A model generated the notes under the pieces. The model saw only the letters and a list, made by a program, of their open reading frames with translations, had not been told where the DNA came from and searched no databases. A stretch of 64,000 bases of DNA from Acanthosepion pharaonis (taxonomy: Eukaryota; Mollusca; Cephalopoda; Sepiida; Sepiidae), in NCBI GenBank assembly GCA_903632075.3, contig CAHIKZ030005492.1:1423001-1487000 (forward strand). The letters are read 5' to 3'. How positions within the stretch are numbered: the first letter of the stretch is position 1; the number at the start of each line of letters is the position of its first letter. The position numbers were made by a program, and so were the translations under genes. Shown here piece after piece: positions 10,600 to 21,719 of the stretch.

Positions 10600-11280
10600 A
10601 AAAAGCACAAGATCTTTGGGTCTTAAAAGGTAAAACATGTGAGACTGATCCCTAGACATCTTTTGAAAGATATTCAAAGGAAATGGGTAACAGAATACAT
10701 AAAAACTGATTTTTCATTGGATCATTTCATGAATGAATGCCATGCTATGCTCAAGGGGGTCAAACATTTGTAAGAAAGGCTGGGTAGGTACTGGCAAAGA
10801 TCACCCCCTCATAAATAGAGATGTCAACAAGACAAAAAAGTGATGTGATGTATGTGGTGAGATTGTAGGTGGTGAAATGATGAGCATCTGACAAGTTCCA
10901 GAAAGTTGTAAGCTCAAACATATATTGATTTTTTGAGGGCATATGTGGCACCATGGTTCAAGAAAAAAAACATACATTTTCAGAATGATGATTTTCATAC
11001 ATGATAATGTTCAGTCACATCTGGCAAAGAAAACTAACAAATATATAATAAAATGAATTTCAAAGATACATATTTGATAATATAATTCTAGGGAGACAAT
11101 CACAAGTTGTGGCATTATTGGGAAAATTCCTGAAAACCATACCACAGTTTGACCCCCAAGCCTTGTGAATGAAACTGGTTAGATGAAACTGTTTGAAAGC
11201 CACTGATAATTGTTCTACCATGAAGTCTTCAATCATCATGGCTGAAGGTTTGAGTGCTCTCTCTCCCAAAAACTGTAACT
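10600..11280 (+). pseudogene. Possible Tc1/mariner-type transposase remnant
   Basis: The + strand reads FIHDNVQSHLAKKTNKYI, with HDN at 11000-11008. This resembles the segment around the second catalytic aspartate of Tc1/mariner transposases (pattern F-x-H-D-N-x-x-x-H-x-A). Immediately upstream, in another frame, GTMVQEKK fits a degraded transposase. No terminal repeats were identified, the frame is interrupted, and no SPDL-type motif follows. The stretch could instead belong to another transposon class. Minus-strand ORFs over the same bases look like antisense noise. Confidence 0.35.
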
Positions 11281-11407
11281 AAAGACTGCTCAGAATAGTT
11301 GTAGTATAAAGCATTACTCTGTTGATGTTGAAGAAAAACAAATGTGCCAGAACAGAATTTCAAACAGGGACTAGCTAGCCATCCTAGTAGATGAGTGTAT
11401 TTAGAAA

Positions 11408-11927
11408 TGTTATAAAATAAAATAAGACATATCTCGGCTGATTTACAGGCAAATACTCAAGAGCGAGAACCGGATGAACGGGACAAAGCCCCGTCACAAA
11501 ATGACCATTATCTTTCTTTACAAATGTTCCCGACACACGTGTTCCGGTCGAAAAATAAAATAATATTTAAAGTGCTCTATTTTCCGTCCAATAAAAATGC
11601 TTCCCTCCTAATTATACTCACTTCGTTTCTCGAGCCTGTTAAGCCATAAAAAAACACTATAAAAGGGGTCACATGGAAGTTCAATGGCAGTCCACAGGTG
11701 CCCAAGATAGAGACCTGTCACGTCCAGCTGCTGACAGCAAGGGAGCATCAACCACCGTCAACATGTGTGAACTACTATGAGAGATCGACCAGATCCGAAA
11801 GCCGGCTTATGAACTTTACCACAAGGTAGCTGTCCCAAACCCTCATGTTCCTGTTGAAATAAACCACGTAAATCTATTTCTGCTGTTGTCGTATTTCTTT
11901 CTTGCAACCATACGCTTGTCTATAACA
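11408..11927 (+). mobile_element. Solo LTR, + orientation (LTR family 1)
   Basis: 520-bp LTR beginning TGTTATAAAATAAAATAAG and ending CGCTTGTCTATAACA, with inverted TGTTATA/TATAACA tips. It is flanked by a 4-bp target duplication GAAA (11404-11407 and 11928-11931). Internal Pol II signals are in the expected order: a TATA box CTATAAAAGG at 11657-11666 and a polyadenylation signal AATAAA at 11858-11863. GC content is visibly higher than the surroundings. No gag/pol lies beside it, so it is a solo LTR left by LTR-LTR recombination. A second copy in reverse orientation lies at 20776-21284. Confidence 0.93.
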
Positions 11928-12039
11928 GAAATGAACAGCCACTGATACAAAACTTGTATGTCAATGTCAGTAAATTACTACATGTATTTGTATTGAGTGT
12001 TCAAATACCATCTACTGCTTGTTTTTATTTACAATATTA

Positions 12040-12250
12040 ACAATCAATTTATTGTCCTCATCTGTTGTTATTATCATCATGTTTTGGCTGTTATCCCCTC
12101 CTGCCTATAACAGGTCAATCCAGGTAACCTTCAGAGAATTTATTTAATCTACTAGGTTAAATTGTTCTCATTCCACTGTCTGTGTCTTGGGATATGTCAC
12201 CTATAATACAATTCAGTTTTCACCCCAGCCCAGGATTTGACCTTACATTT
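12040..12250 (-). mobile_element. SINE family A (copy 2, divergent)
   Basis: On the minus strand this reads GGTCAAATCCTGGGCTGG (box-B-like), then a body with AGTAGATTAAATAAATTCTC, and a tail with ATGATGATAATAACAACAG. The block order matches 51110-51400. It is a diverged member of the SINE-like family at 0.6 and 44.4 kb; the hammerhead-like segment is barely recognisable. Confidence 0.45.
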
Positions 12251-12259
12251 ACGGATTAA

Positions 12260-14085
12260 TTTTTTTTTGTTTTTATAGATTCTTAAACATAGCTGATGTT
12301 CCTGATGTAAATAATTATGAGTTGAATTTTGTATTGAACAGCTTAATTCAGGGGTAGGAACTTACTTTGACTGATCATAACTGATTGCACAATTCACAAT
12401 GGCACTAATTATTTGTCAGGGTACTTTGATTAAAAAACATACTGAATAAGTATTTCAAACAAATGAAAGAAGTTTTATGCTTTAAAATTTATGCTTACTT
12501 TTTAATTACTTATACTTAAACATTTTTATTTCACTAGTATATCAACTGTGATTGTTTACCAACAGAAAATAAAAAGAAGACAGTATTATTGTTTAATACA
12601 TACTTATGAAATCAAAATTTATATCCAGAAGAAAATTATGTTCCTCTAAATCCTCCAGAGATTATCCCAGAGTACAAATGGAATAGTTTATTAAAAACTA
12701 TTAAATGTTTCAAAGTTAAGTATATTAGAAATTAACATTTCTTGAGAATTTCTTCATTTCACAGGTAAAAATTTCAAAAGTAATACCTTTTGATATGATT
12801 GATTGCTTGGACTTTGATCAAGTTGACATTCAATAGTTACATTCAACGAAAGTAAAGCACAGTTGCTCTAAGTGAAATGCTATATAAAATTTATGTTTTT
12901 TTTTATCTGAATGCGTTAACAATGAATATTGATGTTCTGAAAGATTTGCTTCAAAGGTTTATACATTTGACCTTGAACACCAAGAACACCATTGTTTTCT
13001 GCACTGCTGAAAAAAGTAACAGTGATTTAATGTAAGGCTCAACATAAATTTTTCTATATCCAGAGTTAATTTTATGCAGTTACATTAGAGAAAAGCATGC
13101 CTTAACAGTATGTGTAATAGTTGGCAAATTGATGACTGTACATGTATACTTACAACTGTATACCTATATTTGAAAATATTTCTCTCTGTCTTACTGTGCA
13201 AATATATATTTAGTGTGTTGAAATTCTAGCATATAAGAATTAATATAGTGATATATTTAAAGGGTGTTCTTTAATAACCTAATTGAATAGACTTTTTTAT
13301 TTAACCTTTAATCTTTACAAAAGGATAAATAAAGAAAAGTGAAAAATGACTATGTTTAAGCATAAATCATACTGATATAAATCTCATAATATAAAAAGAA
13401 CTTGTACATATCAATAATTATCTTTGATATAATTGTTTTTAATGCTATGTCACTTCAAGACATAAGCAATCATGGCTCTGTACAGCTGATTTTTACTTTA
13501 TTATTTTGTGAATTGCCCTGAATTCTTTTTGAAAGAGAGTGAAGTAGTTTCACATTATTTTCTCTGCAGTTTGGAATTCAGAATTATCAGAATTCAATGT
13601 TGATAATAAATTCTGATAGGTTTTCTAGTCCTGGTAAGTTTTGACAGCAAGATGATTCTAAAATCATCTTGCTGTACAGATGAAATAAAATGATGAAAAA
13701 AATATGCATCCTTATTTTAGTCCTTTATTTTTGTCCAGTTTCTTAATTCAGTCTTTATCCATATGTAAGCTGTTACAGTTACAAATTATTTGAATATCTT
13801 TTCCATGTAGATCAAGTTTTCCTAATATTCAAGGAGTGGTAGTACAAATAGTGAACCCTCAAGCAAAAACAAACATTATGAAAGTATAAAAATACAAACA
13901 ATACATTTTTTATAAAGAAAATACCAACAAAACCTTTTTATAGTAAAATTACTAACAATGCATATTTATAGTATATATTTAGTTGAAGCCATAAAAATGT
14001 GTCCAAAATATTTAGATTTCAGCATTAAATAACAAATAGAGGTTGGAATGCAGCTAAATAAAATCAACAAACCAATCTAACATTC
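12260..14085. other. AT-rich stretch, little seen
   Basis: Only a short match to family C (about 13540-13590, GCAGTTTGGAATTCAGA) stands out. No coding potential was recognised. Confidence 0.45.
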
Positions 14086-14089
14086 AAAT

Positions 14090-14960
14090 TTTCTTCATGT
14101 CATTTATGTCTTTATGTAACCTATAAAGCAGAGGTATATATCTTCTAGCACTTCTATTGCATACTCTGATAGCATTCTGACCATGAAAATTGTATGCTTT
14201 GTTTCATTCTTGAACAAAAGCACATTCTTCTTACCTTATTTCTGGTCTAATTCTGATATTGATTCTATTCATTAAAACCCTGGTTATTAGTTTAGTTACG
14301 TGGCTCATAAAGCTAATTTTTTGATAGAGTTTGTATTCATTCATGCTTGGTTTTGTTTGATTTTTTAATTGATCATCCTCTATTATTTCATCATTATTAT
14401 ATATTTCATTTATTTTCTTCAGAAACTTATCAGGCATCTAAAGTTATCATCATCTCTCTTACAATCTTAACAGTTTTATTCCTCTTCTTCTTGGCCAGTG
14501 CTGACATAACATCATATTTTTAATATCATGAATCATTCTATCCCTTCATGTATTGCCTTTTCTTCCTCTGTTGCCAAAGAAGAGCTCTCTTATGCTGTCA
14601 TTCTATCTCTGTATTGCTTTTCATTTATGACTGTTATCACTTTAGATTTTTCCATTCTACCAAAGAGCACATTTTCTATCCTGCTATTTCTTTTATCTTT
14701 TTATACTTATCTGCTACATCTGTGTTCTGCAGTTTTTCAAACTCTGCACATTTCTCATTGTGCTATTCATTTTTTTCTTTCCGTGCACTTATTTCTGATG
14801 CTTTTGTACCATTTCTTGGAATAATCTGCTATCTCTCTTTAAATTGAGAATTTCATCTGTCATCTATTTTTTTCTTTCCAAGGAATGATTTTGGTGTTGT
14901 CATCAGTGCTTTCTTTAAGATGTTGAGTCCCCGACATGTTCCAAAGTTTTGTATTTATCC
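14090..14960 (-). pseudogene. RTE-type LINE relic (copy 2): linker and RT N-terminus
   Basis: Minus-strand translation gives, in order, FEKLQNTDVADKYKK (the linker before RT), MPDKFLKKINEIYNNDEII, and KLYQKISFMSHVTKLITRV followed by LMNRINIRIRPEIR. These are the opening RT motifs of RTE elements (the segment leading to a QCGF-type motif). Further along, lower coordinates give a decayed FVQE...ARRYIPL segment toward motif A. The + strand ORFs at 14528-14847 are antisense shadows. Stops and frameshifts show an old copy. Confidence 0.72.
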
Positions 14961-14969
14961 TTAAATGTG

Positions 14970-17560
14970 ACTGCATATGTTTGTTTGCAAATAGAATTAC
15001 TGTGGAGTTTGTCATATTGCAAATGAAGTATTGCTTTGGGCTTCTTTAGTTTCTGTAGTTTCCATGACTGGGAAATGCCTACTCCTTCAATCAGTAATTG
15101 GGTATGTTTTAGAATTAGGAAAAATATGAATAAACAGGATTTTTGTTCAAAATTTTGCTTATACAAAAACAATTATCTGCTATTGAGATTGTGCCTTTTC
15201 CTTGTTAATAAATACACCATTTTCAAAGTGTTTGAATGATATGCTGTCTTCAAAAAACATCTAAGCCATAAGTGGGCTTGAACTAACAACTTGACCTGTT
15301 AAAAATTATGTTTTATACCAGGATAAACATGTTTTCAGTGATGGAACATGAAAAATAATAGGGCTTTATACTGAAATAAAAATGAAATTAGATTTTAGAT
15401 TAAAAAAATTGAATGGAAACTCAGAACAAGAAAAATAATGTTACCTTCTTTTTAAAACTTTGATCATTATAATCAAATATTTGAGTATTCAAGTCAGAAA
15501 AAAAGAAAAAAGAATGATACAAGCTTTGATCTCAGCTATACACATTAGAGAAAATAAACTGTCCAATCAAAATAGATTAAGGAAACCAAAAACATTAAGA
15601 TGAGATAAAAACTAAATTAATATAATACGAAAAAGAGGAACAGGAGAAATAAAAACTTTAAACAATATTTTTTTTTCTCTGTCTGTATCTTAATTCAATC
15701 TTTAATTTAGGACAAGAATTTTTTTTAATTAGCCATCTTTATCAGCAAAACCAGAATCCAATTTTGAAAAGAGTTTATTCAGAAATTATTACTGTCCTGT
15801 TCTAAGTACTTGCCTCTTATTAGTTTATGATCAATTCTTTTGAATATATGATTTTTTTGGTCCTATGTATACGTGTATATATATTTTTATATATTTGTGT
15901 CTTTATAGGCTTTTTTACAGATTGTAAAGATTGTACAGATATATACACATGTATATATCTGATTTATGTGTACATGAACCTATGTAAGTGTGTATATAGT
16001 TATATATTTGTATTTATATATTTTCATTGTTTATGAATACATATGCACACGCATGTATACAAATATCCATCATGCTTGTCTAGACCAAAGCAGCTGTGTC
16101 CCCAAGAGAAACAAAGATTAAGTGATGCCCTCTCTATTTAAAATGTTCATTTTATATTTGGCCACCTGCCAAAAAATAGAGACTTATAAAATAAGACACT
16201 TTCCTCTTGAATTCTTTAGAACTCCCATTTTCTCTCCCTCTCTCACTTTAATTTTCTTTTAGAATGAAATTTCAACAGAAATCTGGATTTTGACTTAAAA
16301 ACAAAACATATACACACACTTTACTTGCCTGTCATAAAGTTAAAGCTAATAATTTCAAATTTATATTTTGTTATATTCTTTATATTCTGTATATTCTTTT
16401 CATGTTAGTTTGTTTATTGACAAATATCTACAGGTTTACAAATGTGCTATCCACAATCAGTTACAGCTGTCAAAAAGCTGGTACACACTGGAGATAATCA
16501 TTTTGAAAGCTCAAACTTAAATTACTCAATTTGGTTAGTTTCACATCTTTAACAAAAAAATATGGTTCCTGTCTCTTAGCATTGATTATTAATTTTTGAC
16601 TTAAGATTTTATAAATACACTAACAAATGAACCCAATGAGAATTTTTTTTAATTTCTAGAACATTTTTGATATTTGGTTTATAGTAATAAGTATAATTGA
16701 CTAATAATGCAATGGAATCAAAATCAGGACACTGGGGAATTTCTTGCTACTATATCAATGTATTTCATTAGGATATACCTATTTTAAAGAAAAAAGAACT
16801 CTTTATCTGTGTTGTGATGATGTGTTGTGTCTAGCAAGACACAACACTTAACCTGACAAAGTCAGTCATGATAGTCATTCAATACTCAGCTAGGCAAGTC
16901 ACTGCAGTAGTATTATTTTTTTTCTCTGTAGACAATTACCCAGAACTACTTATCATGAATGGATCAGCCCATTCATGATATTAAGGAGGGTAACTGGCTA
17001 CCACAACAATATGATAAAGTCCATTTTCTATTTGGCATAAATGTTTCAAGTGAAATCTGAAATACTTGGATTAAATACTTATTATTATCACAGTTGGTAA
17101 TACAATATGATTTTGCAAAATTTAATAACAATAAAAAGATCATATTAAAATAGAAAGAAAAAGATTTTTTAAAAATTACATTAACATAAAGTGGTAAGAT
17201 ATCAAAATACAAAACATAATTAATGAAAAAGCAGCTTTATCAGTTTATTGATCTTCTCTCATCAGAGTTCAATCAAAAACAAGAAATGTGCACAGCGACG
17301 AAATTAAATACTATAGACCAGATGTTATATAATAAATATATAACAATTAAAAGCTAATTACATTTAAATACTCTTGGAAAAGGTATGAATCCATCTCTTC
17401 CTCTTCCCCCTACATATGGGTTAAGTATTAGGGCAATCAAGTTTATGTTGTGACCAAGTTCTTCTTATGATCAAATCATATCTGAAGTTAGTCTAGTTGT
17501 TCAATTCTAAGAACTGAGCTGCTGGACCTTCATACATCAAAATGGTGATACAGTCCATTA
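14970..17560. other. AT-rich stretch without recognised genes
   Basis: A small hairpin lies at 16951-16980 (12-base arms TATCATGAATGG, 6-base loop). The rest holds no feature I can support. Confidence 0.45.
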
Positions 17561-17574
17561 TTATTATTATTGTT

Positions 17575-17960
17575 GTAGCATACCTACGGACATAAATACA
17601 GTAGTAAATACTGTATGTAGGTCCGCAGTTGAAGATTCATCTCCAGCTGTGCTGGTCAAACACTTTGCATCCAGGCAGAGAGGATCCCCAGATGAGACTA
17701 TGTCAAAGGGCAGAGACTTGTCTCAAGAAACAGCTACCAACCCCATTTTATACAGGGTCTATGGGGAATTTTTGGCTGAGACTACGGGATCCACATTAAA
17801 TTCGGCCTTATGCCACATCTGACAGCGTGAGCAATTGGTAGATATTCTGCAGTTGGAGATTTATTGTGTAATTCACTTGACTTACTTTAGCAGTTGACTA
17901 CTTCTTCTATGCACCACTGGCAAATCTTATATGTGTTGTTCTTGTTCTAAGTATTATTGT
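17575..17960 (+). repeat. Dispersed repeat family G
   Basis: The segment near 17775-17830 (GAGACTACGGGATC then CACATTAAATTCGGCCTTAT) matches 45247-45296 (GAGCCTACGGTCTC then CACATTAAACCGGCCTTGT). A 16-base imperfect hairpin (17588-17603 with 17609-17624) sits at its start. GC content is above background. Nature unknown; possibly a SINE or the noncoding part of a retroelement. Confidence 0.5.
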
Positions 17961-18025
17961 TCATTACCAACCTTCATTTGATCATTCTATTCAGTAACCT
18001 TCCCTAGGTTACAACAATTATACGA

Positions 18026-18052
18026 ACACACACACACACACACACACACACA
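18026..18052. repeat. (CA)n microsatellite
   Basis: Pure CA tract. Confidence 0.95.
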
Positions 18053-18665
18053 TAAAGTATTGTCAAATGAATTAATGTATTTATGTTTAATCTTTTATGT
18101 ACAAATTGTGGGTTCAAATTTGCCCAATTGTTGATTTATTTGAATATTTATCTACTTTTTTATACACAAGGGAGTATGGTTCTTGGTTCAATCAACAAGT
18201 CCTCCCCTACTCACCAAAAGCTCTGATATATAGTAATTTAGTCAGATTTTGACTTATTAAAATAAAGTTAGGAAGAAATAAATCCCCAACTTAACTACTA
18301 TGTGATTCTTTGATGTGTAGCTTTGTATATTCTTTTTCTATTATATAATTACTGCAAAAGAAACAAAACTGTTTTAATTAGAATATGTCCACTATAAATG
18401 GTTGGAGTTTGCTGACTAATGAAAGAATATAACTCTATATCACATAGTTTTCATGTCATGAATGCATGTTTAGGCAGTATCTACTTGTCAAACAATGTTA
18501 TTTGCATATGAAAAGTGAAATCTCAAATTGTTTAAAATTATATACAATGTTTGTTATTGAAAAAAAAAAGATATTTTTCTTCTAAAATTATGAACTTTTT
18601 AAAACTTTTGTTGAATTTAAATAATTTAAAACATGATTTTAACTATTAATTTTCTTCCTTTCAAG

Positions 18666-18831
18666 GTTCATCCGTCCATCCAAATCTGAACGGATTGCTC
18701 GAAACAGTCAGAAACAACTGACACAGAATACCAGTTCGGCAAGCATTCATGAGGGATCCAAAAATGAAACTTTCAACATTAAGATTAAGGAATCCAAAAC
18801 TATTCCAAGTCGCAATTCACCCAAAAATTGA
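18666..18831 (+). CDS. Candidate 3'-terminal coding exon of a host gene
   Basis: A polypyrimidine stretch (TTTTCTTCCTTTCAAG) ends in AG at 18664-18665 and is followed by 166 bases open in one frame. The exon starts with the third base of a codon, codes for 54 residues beginning FIRPSKSERIARNSQKQ, and stops at TGA 18829-18831. The peptide is hydrophilic, basic and rich in Ser/Asn/Lys, as in many cytoplasmic C-terminal tails, and contains no known domain. GC content is higher than the flanks. A polyadenylation signal AATAAA follows at 18968-18973. Acceptor, frame, stop and poly(A) signal in that order support the last exon of a gene whose upstream exons lie to the left. I do not recognise the gene. 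Confidence 0.6.
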
Positions 18832-18990
18832 GAAAGGAAATTATGGCTACACTACATGAAATCTATACTAAAGAATCTTTTTTGGTTTTATTTCTTTTTT
18901 AAGAACTATGTTTTTGTTCTTTGTATCAAATATGTGTGCTCATTGACTTGAGGTAAATTTGAAATCAAATAAAATACATTAATATATATT
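18832..18990 (+). other. Probable 3' UTR with AATAAA
   Basis: Follows the candidate terminal exon. The first canonical AATAAA is at 18968-18973. A longer UTR using a later signal is equally possible. Confidence 0.45.
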
Positions 18991-18994
18991 ATTA

Positions 18995-20770
18995 TACTTT
19001 TATGCTTCAGTATAGCACTGTGTGTTAGAATATTGAATTAGAAATTATATTTACCAAATATTCATTGTTTGTGGAGAACAAAAATTTGTAGTTTACTATT
19101 ATTTACTGGCAAAAAATAACAACTTTAGCACATTTTCTTTATATATTTGCAAGATGCAGATTCTGATTTGCATTAATTTGAGAAAATTCTATCTAAAATC
19201 CTTTACTAATTTAAAATAGAAAACCATTCCTTCTCAAACAGAATTTACAGACATTTCCTAAAATTAACTGAGCCAATATGATTAAAGGCATCCCAACCAG
19301 ACTAAGAGATGAATTTGACTAAATATAATGCTTAATGCTGAAGAACTCAGTTGAGGTGCAAAAATCATAAATTTTGTTAATCTTGTTTCTTTTAATTTTA
19401 AGTGGAAAAATAAATAAGTGTATGACCAATAATTTTCATTTTCTAACATGTGTTTGATAGAAGTGACTAAGTCACAATGAATGAGTTAATATATTCTGAA
19501 TTTCAGTGAAATCTCTATTTGCCTTTTTATATTATTACACAAATTTAAAACTAGAATTCTTGTATTTTGTTGTTGTTAATTTTTAAGACAATCAATTCTT
19601 TAACTGTTGAACTATGAGCATTCGGAATAAAGTAGTTTAGGACAAAATTCAAACTTGCATTTCATGTTTTTAAGAATGTTTTTAGGAAATGCAAAATTAA
19701 ATTCTAATGAATAAATTAGGTTAATTTAAATGGATTGAGGCAATCATTAATCTTTCCTTATTAATAAACTTATAAAGTGTACGAAAAATTAATTTTACAA
19801 TGTTTTGCATTTTTAATTTCATTTGATAAAGCAAAAATGAAAAATGGGAATTTTTTTCCTATTTGAGGAAAGAGTATTGTCCAGCACTTGACACAGTGAA
19901 TATATTTCTGTTCATTTATATCCATCAGAATTGATTACAAGTTGAAATTAAAATATTTTAATTTAAAGCAAAAATAAAACATTTTCACCAATGATGTTTG
20001 ATTAATTGTTTTGTTATGTTTTTATTTTCAATTTGGAAAAACTGCAGGCTATTATAATTTTTATATTTTTTTACCTTTCAGAACAAAGTTTTTCACTGTT
20101 CAATAGAAGTGAAAGAAAAAAATTATATTTTGTCAATCAGATGCAGATCTGTTAAAAAAAATAATAAAGAATTCTTGCTATAGACAGAATTCTGTTCAAC
20201 TTGTCAATTCATTTGATAACGAAAGTAAAAACAACTCAACAAAGATTTTATGATGCAAATTTAAAATGGACATTTGTAAGCTCAGAAACTGTAATTCTAA
20301 ACTTGATATATAAGAAGCACCAATGACTGTATGGAAATTTCTTATACCCATATAAGTATATTACTAACTAGCAATGATACTTAGTTTTGGCTGGATAAAA
20401 ATATTTCTCTTTGCTTCACTGCATTATGTGATCATTTCTTTCTTTAATAAATTTGCATGCACCATAAAATAGTATTAACAAAATTGTCATAATTAAAACA
20501 GGTGATTGATTTATATATTTATTTCATATACAGCATGTTATAATTTATATTTGTTAGAATTACAAAATATATTATTGCTTACTTACCTTTATTCCTAACC
20601 CAGTTATTACTTTCAGAACAGAAAATGGCTTCATTTAAATAACTAAGCAATATATTTATAAAAAAATAAAAACACTAACAAACAATGATTTATTTATAAA
20701 AATCACAAAAGACCAGATTGGAAATGAATAACAAAGTAGTTATTTTCTTAAAAGTTGATTTTTGAATCTG
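18995..20770. other. AT-rich stretch, no recognised feature
   Basis: No tRNA-like boxes, transposon motifs or long repeats were seen. Confidence 0.5.
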
Positions 20771-20775
20771 AATAT

Positions 20776-21284
20776 TGTTATAGACAAGCGTATGGTTGCA
20801 AGAAAGAAATACGACAACAGCAGAAATAGATTTACGTGGTTTATTTCAACAGGAACGTGAGGGTTTGGGACAGCTACCTTTTGGTAAAGTTCATAAGCCG
20901 GCTTTCGGATCTGGTCGATCTCTCATAGTAGTTCACACATGTTGACGATGGTTGGTGCTCTCCTGCTGACAGCTGCTGAACGTGACCTGTCTCCTTTGTG
21001 GCCACCTGTTGACTGACTGTTGAACTTCCCTGTGACCCCTTTTATAGCGTTTTTTTATGGCTTAACATGCTCGAGAAACAAAGCAAGTATAATTAGGAGG
21101 GAAGCATTTTTATTGCACGGAAAATAGAGCACTTTAAATATTATTTTATTTTTTGACCGGAACACGTGTCTCGGAAACATTTGTGAAGAAAGATAATGGT
21201 CATTTTGTGACGGGGCTTTGTCCCATTCACATCCGGTTCTCGCTCTTGTAAATCAGCCAAGATGTCTTATTTTATTTTATAACA
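20776..21284 (-). mobile_element. Solo LTR, - orientation (LTR family 1)
   Basis: 509-bp reverse-complement copy of the LTR at 11408-11927. It starts TGTTATAGACAAGCG and ends TTATTTTATAACA on the + strand. A 4-bp target duplication ATAT flanks it (20772-20775 and 21285-21288), different from the GAAA at the other copy, so the two are independent insertions. The TATA box (CCTTTTATAG, rc, about 21037-21046) and AATAAA (rc, 20840-20845) are retained. No internal region is present. Confidence 0.93.
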
Positions 21285-21313
21285 ATATGCAAATTAGTTA
21301 CTTTAATACCACA

Positions 21314-21357
21314 GCTCATGATGTCACACTTGCGTGGTCATGTGTGACGTCATGAGC
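21314..21357. repeat. Hairpin with a CRE-like palindrome
   Basis: Arms 21314-21329 (GCTCATGATGTCACAC) and 21342-21357 (GTGTGACGTCATGAGC) pair over 16 bases with one mismatch around a 12-base loop. The right arm contains the exact palindrome TGACGTCA (21345-21352), the CRE/ATF consensus. It lies only 30 bases beyond the solo LTR. Confidence 0.7.
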
Positions 21358-21495
21358 AGCGGTGTGATTTTCGCTTCCAGTGTCTTGTATGCATGAGTTT
21401 GTCATTGCTTGGAAATCTTCCATGTAAACATAAACAGACTATCATTATAGTTTTGTCCGTGTATTGTTTAATATATTGTAATGTAATTGTCATCT

Positions 21496-21530
21496 TTGAT
21501 AATGGCCTATGTAAGCCGAAAGCTTAGATA
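21496..21530 (+). other. Decayed hammerhead-like PLE tail
   Basis: TTGATAA (21496-21502), then GGC...GCC as a possible stem II, then GAAAGCTT. A (TA)n tract follows at about 21666-21708, the same arrangement as in the PLE tails elsewhere here. Two core positions differ from the hammerhead consensus, so this is at best a relic. Confidence 0.35.
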
Positions 21531-21662
21531 GGATTAAAAAATATGTATCAATATTGTGATTTTCTTCCTTTTTTTAATGATAATGTTATTAAAACGATAT
21601 GAAAAGAAATTACATAAAATAAATAGACAAAACTTGTCTATATTATTTAATGAAACATGCAT

Positions 21663-21665
<3 letters not shown>

Positions 21666-21708
<43 letters not shown>
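21666..21708. repeat. (TA)n microsatellite
   Basis: Pure TA tract; the minus-strand ORF across it is low-complexity. Confidence 0.95.
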
Positions 21709-21709
<1 letters not shown>

Positions 21710-21719
21710 GTACAAACAT

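Noticed and set aside
14528..14847. Two overlapping + strand hydrophobic ORFs
   Set aside because: Antisense to the minus-strand RTE relic, which has recognisable motifs.
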